A stretch of 64,000 bases of DNA from Eopsaltria australis (Eukaryota > Chordata > Aves > Passeriformes > Petroicidae), in NCBI GenBank assembly GCA_034509425.1, contig JAVTVJ010000508.1, forward strand, positions 868,001-932,000, written 5' to 3'. Numbering within the stretch: position 1 is the stretch's first letter; every line of letters starts with the position of its first letter. Positions 13,101 through 23,600 of the stretch are shown here, one piece after another. The translations under genes were made by a program, and so were the position numbers. The notes beneath the pieces were generated by a model that saw nothing but the letters and a program-made list of their open reading frames with translations, was not told the origin of the DNA and made no database searches.

Positions 13101-14424
13101 GGAATAAGCACTTATTCAGTTAATTTGCTAAGATACAGCATGCAGGCAGTGCTGGTCTTCAGTAAACGCCTATCAATCCTTATGCTTAATCCAAGAAAGC
13201 ATTTTTAAATTAAGACTTATGTTGCCCAAGTGCTTGTTTGCTACCATCTCTCCCAGGTCTGAACTTCTATCAGCAAGTAAAGCTAGTGAATTTCATCAGA
13301 AGAGAAATCCATCATTGTCGTTGTTACAACTGCCAGGAGAAATTTGAATCCAAAGGAGGATTGATAAGTCATATGGAAGAGACTGAACACATTGCATTCC
13401 TGCCAGCCAGGTCTGCATGGGATCAACCACAGTAAGGGCAAATACATTTCTTCCAGCATTTATAATTTTATTTGATCATTTCTATGAAACAGTAAGTTGA
13501 AAGTTCTGGGGTTTGCCAACACAACAGTGCCCTGAGCTCCCTAACTCTGCTGGCCCAGATAAAATAATAAGTGGTCTCAAAAATACTCAGAATTAGAAAT
13601 CTCTATACAGTCTGAAGATAAAATGAACATGGGATACTGCTTCTCTAGTTGCATCCAGGACACAGTGTCCCTATATGTGGGATCTGCACTTTCAAGTCAG
13701 TACTAGAGAAGTTTCTTGTTGCAAAATTCTTCTAGAATTGAGTCAAACCCCTTCTTTTGCATGTTTAATGTAGATATATGCATGATGTCTACCTAATTTT
13801 AAGCATCAAAACAAGTTGGTTGTTAACCCATAGTTTTTTCCATGTAAAATAGAGAGTGTAACAAAACACTGGTTCAGACTGTAAGTAAGGCTGAGTCCTG
13901 GGTCCAGGGAATGATGCTCTCTACTGGATGGTAGAGCACAGGGAGTGTTCTAACTCAAACAGCTCAGTTCAGCATTTGTTATGGGACAAATGTGGATCTG
14001 TAGTCTCTGCTGTGACATCAGGTGGGTGAAGAAATAGGAGGAAGGGCTGGTCTGTTGTCAGCTCTTCTCTGTGACTCTTCTACACTGTGCATAACAGTAG
14101 AGTTTTTGGGTATGATGTGTGCTGTCATTCCAGACAGCCAGATTTGCTCATTTTTCCTTTTTTAAAATTTTAATCTCAGCCTCTCAAACAAAATGTGTGA
14201 CTGCCTAGTGATCATGTCTTGTTGCTTTCAGGTACTATTTTCCTACCTATGAAAATGATACACTCCTGTGTACGCTGTCAGACAGTGAAGATGCAGTAAC
14301 TGAGGATCAAAGTGAAGAAGTGCCTGTTGTAAGCGAAGATATATCCAGTCTGAAAGCTCTCAAACAGAGCAGTGTTTTAAACCAGCTTCTGTGTAAAGAG
14401 AACAAGAGTCAGGAGAAATTTTGA
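1019..14424 (+). CDS. ZNF277: ZNF277, zinc finger protein 277 (3' part, seven exons)
   Basis: The coding exons join as 1019-1129, 2971-3103, 9257-9324, 10482-10578, 11083-11125, 13257-13431 and 14232-14424. All introns are GT/AG, and the frame is unbroken for 272 residues plus TGA. The first base completes an Arg codon, so the N-terminal part lies left of the window. Visible C2H2 features are the His half of one finger (HMAREH), then full fingers starting CLYC, CLFC (split between exons D and E) and CYNC, each with C-x2-C-x12-H-x4/5-H spacing. Motifs such as GKSWEEVQ, DWSDWEEHP, GLNFYQQVKLVNFIRR and YYFPTYENDTLLCTLSD identify ZNF277 from memory of the human protein. From the literature as I know it, ZNF277 is a nuclear/cytoplasmic C2H2 protein reported to bind ribosomal protein uS5 and Polycomb BMI1; nothing here tests this. 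The C-terminus ends CKENKSQEKF, apparently about ten residues longer than human. Confidence 0.95.
1130..2970 (+). other. ZNF277: ZNF277 intron A-B
   Basis: Intron of 1841 bases with consensus ends. A short (TG)6 tract sits at 2399-2410. The sequence is otherwise AT-rich, with no gene-like signal. Confidence 0.85.
2971..3103 (+). CDS. ZNF277: ZNF277 coding exon B, C2H2 finger
   Basis: Acceptor TTATCTTAG at 2970, donor GTAAGT at 3104. The exon encodes one complete finger, CLYC followed 12 residues later by H-x5-H (HMRKKQH), then the conserved INAKNKEYDKFYIINYL stretch. It ends in phase 0. Confidence 0.96.
8515..8640 (+). repeat. Possible ancient sauropsid interspersed repeat fragment
   Basis: The core around 8560-8592 (CATTGTGCTgaaCGCTG and the following ACAAAC) and the later GCTGAAG...CTTTAAGGTATAAATAAACAG resemble, from memory, an old repeat common in turtle and crocodile genomes. 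It is heavily diverged. The family assignment is uncertain. Confidence 0.35.
9221..9254 (+). repeat. (TCTTT)n plus C7 microsatellite serving as polypyrimidine tract
   Basis: Five TCTTT-type units run from 9221 to 9247 and are followed by seven C residues. This is immediately followed by the AG acceptor of ZNF277 exon C, so the simple repeat is the polypyrimidine tract of that splice site. Confidence 0.85.
9257..9324 (+). CDS. ZNF277: ZNF277 coding exon C
   Basis: Acceptor CCCCCAG at 9256, donor GTAAGT at 9325. It encodes EFGKSWEEVQSEDDRELLDN, a conserved acidic linker between fingers. It starts in phase 0 and leaves two bases (GA) for the next codon. Confidence 0.94.
9325..10481 (+). other. 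ZNF277: ZNF277 intron C-D
   Basis: Intron of 1157 bases with a consensus GTAAGT donor. The acceptor at 10480-10481 (CATAAG) has a weak pyrimidine context. The competing AG two bases downstream would break the frame. No other feature is seen. Confidence 0.8.
10482..10578 (+). CDS. ZNF277: ZNF277 coding exon D, first half of a C2H2 finger
   Basis: It encodes the conserved DWSDWEEHP motif, then CLFC and the first His of a finger (KLYLHMQ). The second His is supplied by exon E. The start is set by frame: using AG at 10480-10481 gives E-D-W-S-D-W, while the alternative AG gives a shifted frame. Donor GTAAGA at 10579. Confidence 0.93.
10579..11082 (+). other. ZNF277: ZNF277 intron D-E
   Basis: Short AT-rich intron of 504 bases ending in a long pyrimidine tract and CCTCCAG. 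Nothing else is seen. Confidence 0.85.
11083..11125 (+). CDS. ZNF277: ZNF277 coding exon E (43 bases)
   Basis: It encodes KSHGFHFPKIKSDH and one base of the next Gly codon. The His of KSH completes the finger begun in exon D. It is too short to appear as an open frame alone and was identified by splice sites (CCTCCAG at 11082, GTGAGT at 11126) and by fit to the ZNF277 reading frame. Confidence 0.9.
11527..13030 (-). mobile_element. CR1 LINE copy, internally deleted, antisense to ZNF277
   Basis: Read on the - strand, the left end is a classic avian CR1 3' terminus (rule-like words for CR1: GATCTTAAAGGTCTTCCACAACC, here shortened to its key part ATCTTAAAGGTCTTCC, then an ATTCTATTCTA tail). The body at about 11550-12083 matches the 3' end of CR1 ORF2. 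To the right, on the - strand, sits CR1 ORF1 (about 12985 down to the stop at 12151). Most of ORF2, including the reverse transcriptase, is missing. The junction lies near 12083-12090. Smaller gaps relative to remembered CR1 copies appear near 11870 and 11758. The 5' edge within ORF1 near 13030 is approximate. Confidence 0.88.
12151..12985 (-). pseudogene. CR1 ORF1 relic with esterase-like (SGNH/GDSL) domain
   Basis: The relic sits in two main overlapping frames on the - strand (12985-12692 and 12752-12408), followed by further pieces down to TAG at 12151. An N-terminal stretch contains NERETDYWHCILASLGQAQQ. The middle contains KKRRQVIV followed by EGSLLEG, a degenerate form of the GDSLL block of CR1 esterases, and GEICCLLRAWVK. 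The end reads AQELAGLIETALN before the stop. These blocks match CR1 ORF1 as I remember it. Frameshifts and the altered GDSL serine context make it non-functional. Confidence 0.82.
13257..13431 (+). CDS. ZNF277: ZNF277 coding exon F, last C2H2 finger
   Basis: Acceptor TCTCCCAG at 13256, donor GTAAGG at 13432. It encodes LNFYQQVKLVNFIRREIHHC, then the finger CYNC-x12-H-x5-H (HMEETEH), then LPARSAWDQP. Phases 1 and 2 agree with the flanking exons. Confidence 0.96.
13432..14231 (+). other. ZNF277: ZNF277 last intron
   Basis: Intron of 800 bases with a GTAAGG donor and a GCTTTCAG acceptor. No other feature is seen. Confidence 0.85.
14232..14424 (+). CDS. ZNF277: ZNF277 terminal coding exon
   Basis: It encodes the conserved YYFPTYENDTLLCTLSDSED, an acidic stretch, and LKALKQSSVLNQLL, then CKENKSQEKF and TGA at 14422-14424. 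The human protein, as I recall it, stops just after the NQLLL position, so this species has a short C-terminal extension. Confidence 0.95.
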
Positions 14425-14600
14425 CCTGGAAGTACAGTGGCTGACCTTTAGTGCTGCTTCTGCAAGACAAAAAACAAAGTACATTCCTTCAATACTATTG
14501 GAATACACTTAAACCCACAAATGCTACTATCACTGGACAAATATTAGAAAGTGAATACTAAATAAAAATTTAAGTGTTAACTATGTTGGTTTATCTTCCT
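14425..14600 (+). promoter_or_regulatory. ZNF277: ZNF277 3' UTR and polyadenylation signal
   Basis: An AATAAA hexamer at 14561-14566, 137 bases after the stop, is followed within about 30 bases by a T/GT-rich segment (GTTGGTTTATCTTCC). Further AATAAA hexamers at 14700 and 14885 could serve as distal sites. Confidence 0.75.
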
Positions 14601-17600
14601 TTAAATTTTAGCTGCATTTTAAAATTGAATTTTCTGCTAGGTTCATCAAATACCATTAGCATTACTTACATATTTTTCATATTTTTAAAGTTTTTCCTGA
14701 ATAAATCAGAGTATGAGTTCTATTTTAAGGTCACCTTGTGAAAGGTGGGAACAACTGAGACAATGTGTAAAGCCAGTGAGTAAATCTTCTATTGCTGTTA
14801 GAGAGCAGACAGAAAACGTAATTCATGGTCTGGTGTGTGAAAAAAATTTTGCTATTTTTAACTTTAGACCTTTTGAAAAATGAAAATAAATCTGTATATC
14901 TCTATTATTAATCATCAATATTTGAGACATATGGTATCTGTTCTGAAAACTAGCTCAGAAACATCAGGAAAGCTCTGCCTGCTCCGTGAATATCTGACTG
15001 CATGAAAAGCTGCCAATCCAAGGTCTAAAAAAGCATAGGAATAATTGCAATATTGGCTGCATCGAAAATCCAGAGAATTTAAAGTAGATTTCTGGTATGG
15101 CTATGAACTGAGATGTTAAAAAATTACTTAGGGAATTGCAGACACATAAATTCAAATTAAATCCTGAAAATCTCAAGTCCAGAAAAGTTGCCCTATTTCC
15201 TTTTAAAGTTCCCAGAGTGGCAGAAGGTCTTCAGCATGTCCAGGAGTCAATCTCGATAGGATAAAGCTGCTCAGAGCATAGGTCCTGCTAGGATGATCTA
15301 AACTAAGTATTCCTGAAATGTTAAGTAGCTCCAGAATTCAGGTTTAGCTTTCTATTCTTTGTATAACCTCTTTCAAAAGTGTTAGTACATTCTTTTTTCT
15401 TCTTCAGGTCAGTGTTGGAGCACTTGCTGAAAGTATGGAAGTCTTGGCTCAGTGCCCTTCCCTGCCTGAGAAGATTCAAAGCTGTAGCTTTGCCTTTGCA
15501 CAGCCCTCTTTACCTGAAATTCCTTGCTATCAATAAGAGTTGTTGTTTGTCTTTGTACAGTGATTGTGAATTATGAAGCAGTCCCTGGGAGCAGGGGCTA
15601 AAGTGCAAATCTTTAACCATGTTCTGCTAAGTTTCTGTGTCCCACTTAACTCACCCTGAAATCTTATTTGCGTCAGTTTCTTTTCATTTGCATTGAACTG
15701 GTTTTCTCCTGCCATTACATGTCACCCTCTAGCACCTCTCTTTGGTTTCTCTTTCATGTTTTTTTTAGGCCTGGGTGCTCTGGAGATGAATTAGAGCAAC
15801 AGGATACTGAAAATGCAGTGAGTAAGAGAGATCAGCCACATAACTGCAGAGTGAAACAGAGACTGAAGCAGTATGTGACTCTGTCAAGGAGAAATGGGAT
15901 AGAAGTGCAGCAGGTGCTGAGAATACACACAGAAAAAGGGGGCAGGTGTAGTCATACATTTGCATTAGTACAAAAATGTAGGAGGAACAAGCACAAACCC
16001 AATATTTTTGAACTAAAATGTCCTGACCATCTTAAATAAGCTATAATCTGTACTTCGTGCATTTGTAAAATTCTTAATTTCATACAGTAATTGCAGTGGC
16101 TGTTGTGCTTTCCTTTTGCCCCTAATTTTTTCCAAGCAGTTATTTTCCTCCTAACTTAGAAATTGATTTCATCTTCACTTTTTAGTCAGATTCTTAGCCG
16201 AGGGAATAAGAGTTAATGGGGCTTACATTAGTGATGTGTGTTGAGCAATGGAAAAAAATCAGCAAAGGAACTATGGCAGCAGCACACGAATGAGTTTTAT
16301 GGCAAGCCTATCTCAGGAGGGCACATTAAGGGAAACATAAAATTTTACTGATATATAATAAAGTGAAATTGCAAAACATTTCCTAATCATAAAGAATGTG
16401 ATGCTGAGTCATTCAAATCCCTACAAAATGAAAACAATGTCAGCAATATGAAATGGCTGCTGTTCTGGTTCTAAGACAAATTTGAAAAAGCAGTTTTTCA
16501 GTGTGGAATTAGGAGACTAAAGAGAAATTGTATAAATAACACAGACTGGTTGTCTTTTTTGAGTAAAGAGAAAAAGGGACTTAGGAAGAATTCATAAACC
16601 ATGTGAAATTGTTCACTGGAAATATCAAGAACATGAGGAATTAGATTGGGGTTGAGCTTGTTTCTTCAGTTATGAGCAGGCAGAAAAGTAGGTTTAAATC
16701 TTTTTTAGGTTCACAGAGAGGGTTGGTTATGATTTCTAGAGTAAAAATCAAGCATTTTCATTTAGCACAATGATGCTTGTCATTTTGCTGGACCATACTT
16801 ACTTGTTCATCTAATACCCACAATTTTCCCTAGGTATTCTTGTCCTCTTATCTGTTTTAAAACTGCAGTTATTTTTTGTCACAAATAGAGAGGACAGTAA
16901 TGACTGCATACAGTTATTAGGAGCAGATATGGTCTTCTAAACAAAGAGTATTTTTGGAAGCATTGCAACAAAAATAATATAATAATGCCTTAATTCATGG
17001 ACTGGACAGAGTTTGGGTTGGCAAGTGCTCTTGAGAGAGTCAGATCAGGAGAATGAGTGCTTCCAATTGGTATGAAGAAGTCTATACTAGTTTAACTCCA
17101 ACAAACATTTCTTAAAATAATTCTTCCTAGCCTAGACCTGGACTCCTTATTGTGTCTAAAGCCATGTTTTGAAGGATCTGGATTACAGGAAGAAAAATGC
17201 TTGTGCCCAGGTGACTGGTAATTCTTCCTGCCCTTTTAAAAAATATCTTAATTATGTCTTCGATGCTTCTCCACACTCAACTTAGTCTGACAAGTCTGTT
17301 CAGACTTAATCTGACATAAGGAGTTAATGGTTGTTGGCTTCCACTTAAGACAACTGTTTTCTGTTTTTGTCTGCGTTTGCCTGGCATGCTGTGAGAGCTG
17401 TCAGTGTCTTCTCTTAGCTGGCTAAATGGTACCTGATGTGAGAATCACCAGACTAAATCTCTGAAAAGTCTGTCTCCTGTTGTCCTTTGTCAGTGTCCTC
17501 GCTGCCTCTGAATTCCAGTCAGGTCCCTACTAGCCAGTGAGGTGTTCGTTACATTCTCTCTCTCTCTCTCTTTCTTCCATTTAACAGTGTTTGACCTGAA

Positions 17601-20600
17601 TCTGACAGGAGACACTGAACTGGAGTAGAAGTAAACAAGGTTACCAGTGTCCATGCTCAAATTCAGGTCCAGAGCAGACTGTGGACATAGGTCTTGCCAT
17701 CATCTAATGTCTACTGCCAATGACCAGCAGCAAATTTCACAGCTTTGCTCATTACTTGATGCTGTATTAAATGTTCTTGCATTTTTTGCATTTTACTTAC
17801 ATGTATACAGAGGCCAAAGAGAATCAAAGATCCCTGGAGAAAAGCTGTATTTCACATTGGCAACATGAAAAATACTTTGTTTCCCCAAGAGATTTTGTTA
17901 AATCACAACACTTTCTGAGGCTTAGTTACAATACAGCTGAAGCCCCTGTTGGTCAGATTATGCCCTTGTCTGCCTCTGCCAGGTATGTCAAACGTGGTTA
18001 GATAACAATTGTCACATGCAAGAGGTAATTTGTAGCCCTAGAAGGAATTATATGGAATTAATTCCACATAGCAGTCATTAAAATCAGCTGCTGTAGAAAT
18101 ATGTGTAGCAGTGGTTGCATGTAAAATTAATCCCTTTTCTTCATGAGCATTCAATGTGCTGTTATTCCTGGTGCAGTTTCTTGTCCTTTCTATAGGAAGT
18201 TTTCTGCTCAATTTGACTTCTTCCACCAGGAAGACATTTTTAGTTGCTTCTTGAATTGGATTTTACATCTTTTGCCAAACTCCTGGTCATGGAGAGGCAG
18301 ATGAAGGAACTATTTTAGAGATTAACATGTAACCCTTTAGTTGAATTCACATTTGATATTTTACATCCCTGATAAATTCACTCTCCATTAGAAGAGCAGG
18401 GGAATTAAGGATATTTAAAACTAAAATTACGTAAGTTGTGTTGGCATAAATTTAGATAGAAATAAAAGTGGGTTTCTTCCACAAATGTACCTTGGGACAC
18501 AGTTCTCTCCATCTTGTTTACTATCTTGAGACTGAAAAGCTGACTGTGTGCGGGTTACATACGGGTCTAATGTCTAACCTTGCATTATAGTCAATAAATG
18601 TCGTCTGTGGATCCTAGAATCGTTCAGCTCACCCTAAAGAAGAGCCAGTGGCAGATTTCTAGTGTTACTGCTAGAGCGTTGATCTGCTGCAAAGGTAATT
18701 TTCAGTATAAACAAATGCTTCAAAATTTCACTTTTCATACAACACATTTGTCTATCACATCACATGAGTGTGTAGTGAAATCCCTCAGAATAACTACAGG
18801 CAGACTTTTGGTATCACCTCCAGTCACAGCTTCATTGTCAGGAGACTTACTTTTTATTTCTATGCTTTCTGGAAATAGCAGAACAATCTAGGAAAAATAA
18901 TGCAGGAATTGCTAATTGCTCATTAGAGAGTCTGTCTTTATAAACTGCCTGCACAGCTTTAAAGAGCATTGCTTTAACATTTAGGTGGTTTTAGCTTTAG
19001 GCTTCCAATTGTATTGAGGTGATTTGGTTACTTTCTGATGCATGTCTGTGTCTTCACACCACTTACTGCTATGGATCTTCACAAATATTTGACCTGTTTT
19101 AATAAACTGGTTCTTGTTTGAATCTAGGTGAAATGAAGAGCAAATAAGCAAGGATGGAGTTCAGCATTTGTGAAGAAGGATCATGAAAATGTGACAATGC
19201 TGGCCTCCTTTATTTTTAAAAACAGTGATTTGCCATGCATTCTTTGACAAATACTGCTACTTCCCTCTGCCTCAGTTTCCTAAACAGCAAGATTGTGATT
19301 ATATGATAACAACTGTCAGGGAGAAAACTGCACGTAGAAGATAGGATTCCAATGTATGCATGCAGCTTATCTGCATTATTCAGGCTTTCAAATTTGAAAT
19401 ATTTAATTCTGAAGGGCTTTTATTAAATCATTAATGATAAAATATGTACTGATCTATTGGACATAATATTTGAGCATAATATAAACAGATGACTGGTGTC
19501 ATCTGTTGTGCAGGCTGTAAATTAATGCTCTGATGCCTACAAATAGTAAAGGAAATCTGGATTTTAGGGTTTTTTCTAATTTCAAAGAATCAATTAGTAT
19601 TTTATGTCTTCCTTTGAGAAGGCTATATCCATTCAAGAGATTAGAACTTTTTGTCCAGGTATTTAGGGTAGAAATTGCTTGCTCCTTTGATTTTAGATAG
19701 CAATTGAAGAGGTCCTAGCTGAGATGCATGGTGATAAGGCAGCCATCTGTTTATAAAGGGGTCCAGTAAATCTTATTTTCAGTGACTGAATTAAAATACC
19801 CTTTATCTTCAGCTACTTTCATTCTATTAATTACTTTTATTAATTATTTTTCATTTATTTTTTTATCACCTTATGTGGAAGACACGAGGCTTAGAACCTG
19901 CAAATGGAAATTTAAGAAAAGGCAGAAGCCAAGTAATGGTGGTACACCTTGAGATGTAGAATTTCCAAAAATGTCAAAGGTGTGCCAAAAAATGCATTTT
20001 TCCATAATAATCATGAATCTTGCAAAAATCTGAAATTAATTTTTAATTTGTTTTCTGAAATTAAACTTTAATTCTCAGAAATGGAAGACATTGAGAATAC
20101 TTAGCACACAGAAATTATTAGAAGGCCTATTTAGGAAGGAGATGTAGCTTGTTTACAGTTGAATACCAAGGAATAGACAGACCACCAGAAGTAAAACCTC
20201 CCACACCTTATATATCTTTCCTAGAGATTTTTCTTCCCTTCCCACTCTCCCATTAGCCCTGATGTCTCAAATCTCCTGGAAGATTTTCAGGGACCTTGGT
20301 TTCCCCTGATTTGAATGGGAGTTGCCAGGAGTAGCTTTCAGATTCAGTCACCCGTTGTATTCACTCCCAGTGCTGACTGCTGCAGCCAGGAACTGCAATA
20401 TGTCACACTATAAGGTATTTTTCTAGTGAGCAGTGCCTGTTTTTATGACAAAGAGCCACACAAGTGCTTGCAAAGACACCAAGGAAGGGAAAGACAATCA
20501 CTTGCTCCCCTCCCATCTCCAGCAGGTAAGTGACACTACTTCTGTCCTCCTGTTCTGCAGCCAACTGGCAAGTTGCCTTGTCCAAAATTCACCTTTTCCT

Positions 20601-23600
20601 GTGGTGGTGGAAGGTAATGACCTCCCCATCATCCAAGGACAGCCAGAAGAATGAGAAACCCTCCTGATTTCTTCTTCCAAGAGTGCACTGTTTCTATTCA
20701 CCCTTTTCTAATTTGAGGCAGAACACACATTTTTATCCCTGCCTCATCAGGTCATGCAGGGGGTTGCAGGCAGATGGTTCACTGTCAGGCTCCAGATTTC
20801 TTTAATCCCTCCTTTCTCCTGAGGACAATAGCTAATATGCCACATAAAAACGCAACTAGAGCACTACTTACTGATTTTTTTTTTTTTTTTGCCCAATGAC
20901 TGCTGATATGGAAGTTCATACATATGCACAGATTATTTTCAGTGAAATCTCTGAATGTCATGGTTATATATCCAAATAAGATTTTGGGTGCTTTAAAACT
21001 GAGCTAAGCAGGGTTGAAATTCTTGGATTACTCTAGTGTCTGTGGGTTTTACGCTATTCTCTGAAGCAGGAATTGTCCCTCCAGGCTGACTGCCCTCAGC
21101 ATGGGGCTTTAGACCTGTGCCTGTTTTGGTACCACATTCTTCTTACATCTCTTTTCTGGCAAAACATCCTTGAGACTTAAAAATGTTTAACACGAGGCTG
21201 CCTGTGCAAAAAAATGCTTTAAACATTTTTAGGCAGAGGAAGGTGCCAGACCAACTCCCCACTCCCTGCGCACCTGTACTAACTTGGTTCTTACATAGCA
21301 ATTCCTCCCACAGCATGAAAGCAAGCAATGAACACATTTCAATAATTTAAACAGATGAAAACAACCTCCAGGGAAGACTGTGAGCTCCATATCTCACCTA
21401 GATGGAATTTCTGCAGCCCTCATACAGGTCATTATATGCTACAGAGCATGGATGCAAACGTTTTCTGCTGGCTCCCTGATTCCTATGCTGACTGGTTTGG
21501 GCTTTTTGTTTTAGTGTGTTTGCCCCCATTGATTAGGCAGGGAATGCAGGTAGCAGCTGGGGCTTCTGTATTTCATGGCAAGGGCAGGTACCTAAGAGTT
21601 CCTACACAGGGTCTGAACCACTCATAAGGACGGAGAAGCTGCAGCAGAGCGCCGTGACCGGGGCTCACTGGCTTTGGCTCGCTATGGCACCACACGGTGA
21701 GTTAATAAGCCTCAATCTTTAATAAGCTTCAGTCTGGGGCTCGGGGCAGCTCTTTTGTTTCAGTGCTGTTTAACTTCTCCAAGTCCTGCAGGTAACTGCT
21801 GCAAAAGTAAAAAGCACACAACTGCCACAAGTTTGCCATTATTAGATTAACAAGCTGCAGAAGTCCCTCCTGTCCTTTTCTGTGTAGCATTGCTGTTCTT
21901 ACATGAAATTGGTTTTGTCACCAGTGACAGATTGCAAACTACCTCACCTTTAGAAAGCTGACCGCTTTAGGCTCTGCATCCATTACTGTCACTTAGCACA
22001 TTGAGAGAAATGTAGGAACAGCTGCTTCCATGCAACATGCTACAAACTTCCTATGAAAATATCAGATGTGAAGTTTTGACAGCAAATATTGCTTAGCATG
22101 CAAGGCGAGTTCTACCTGAGACAGGCAAAATCACTGTCACTGAAGTAGAAAGACTGAAATGTGCCAGCTTCCTGGGCTGACAGGAATAGTACAGAGCAGG
22201 AATATTCAACCCTCTTTTTTCAGGAGGCACAGACACCTTAGAAACCTGTGGCACACACAGGGTCACTTACGAAGGATACGTATTTGCTTTTCTTGGTCAT
22301 TTTGGAAGCAGCCACTGGAGCACCTGGTTGGGAACCACAAACAGGACTCTCAGAATAAATGAAAGGACTAAGTGTGTCCTAATTTCTGGTTAAGGAGGGT
22401 TAGCAGGTTTTGTGCAAAGATATGTTCAGTTGTATAAAAATTATGTATAGACTACAATAGGTAAGTGGCTGAGATAAAAGGACAGGAAGAGCTGTGGGGC
22501 TGAAACCCCTGTACCCAGCTGTGCAGTGCTTCATCTCACCATTCTTGTTGCATTGCTTTTTTTAAAAGTAAATGTTCACAGAGATACCAATCTGGGTCAC
22601 TGAACTCAAATCATTCTGCAAGCACTTCAGCCCAGTAATACTAAAGAAGAGCTCAAATTATTTTTGAACCACCCATACATCTGATGATCTTTTATTCATT
22701 ATTTTCTGTGCATCGATTGTCTCTTTTGCTTGTTTGCTTAAAGGGATTTCAATTGCATTCAGGAGCTGAAAGTTTGCAACATCTGACAGTTGGTCTTGAG
22801 GCATCTCCTGGCCTCCAGGAGATTAATTTCAGAATGTTAAACATGTGCATATTCACTGCTTTTCAGTGATCTGCTAACATCCAAAAGGTAAGATGTGGAA
22901 TCTGAACTACCCCCACCCAATGGTTTCTGCAGGAAACTCATGCAGAGAGAGCATGTAGGGGTTCACCACAAGTGTAGGCTTACTGGGGAGGCGTTTGGAG
23001 CTTGTGCCCTCAGCCAAGCTCCCTTTAGTGTCTAGCATTTTTATATTTTGTAATTCATTTCCTGGGAACAAATTCTAGTCTCTCTGACTATACAAAAGGT
23101 TTTCTTACAGGAAATCAGATTGAGGGTTTGAGAATGCTTTTAGCAAATATTTGTATTTGTACTCAGACTAGTACATCAAGCACATACCTTATTGTCTGCT
23201 GGTAGATCTTTTTCCTTCAACAGCCTCGTGGACCACTCAGCTCATTTTTGTGAGGACACATGTCAGACAGTCTCTCTCCAACTTGCTTGAGTGCAATGCA
23301 ATTTAATGCAGGTCAGGCAATCTATGAAGAGCATACAAGGCCAAGCAGCTGCATTTGCTCTTGCGGGAAATTGAAGGGAATTGAAAATTTCTCATTATAT
23401 TTGTGCCTTTGTGTTAGAAAGGCAGTTTATTCCAGCCTCAGAAGTTTGCTACCCAAAACTTCTGTGTTAGCACTTGGCTTTTTTTTAGTGAAAGACTGGG
23501 GGGGAGAAGGAAGACAGAAATGCAGTTGCATTAGATAAAACTGCAAATAGAAGGGCAAAAGCAGTCCTGGGATCTGAGCATCAGGAATACATCCATGTAT

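Larger units (their letters stand above)
11126..13256 (+). other. ZNF277: ZNF277 intron E-F
   Basis: Intron of 2131 bases, most of it occupied by an antisense CR1 retrotransposon copy at about 11527-13030. A TTG/TTA-rich trinucleotide run lies at about 11438-11466. Confidence 0.85.

Noticed and set aside
18050..18075. Palindrome TGGAATTAATTCCA
   Set aside because: Only 14 bases and AT-rich, so it is expected by chance at this scale. Noted but not promoted.
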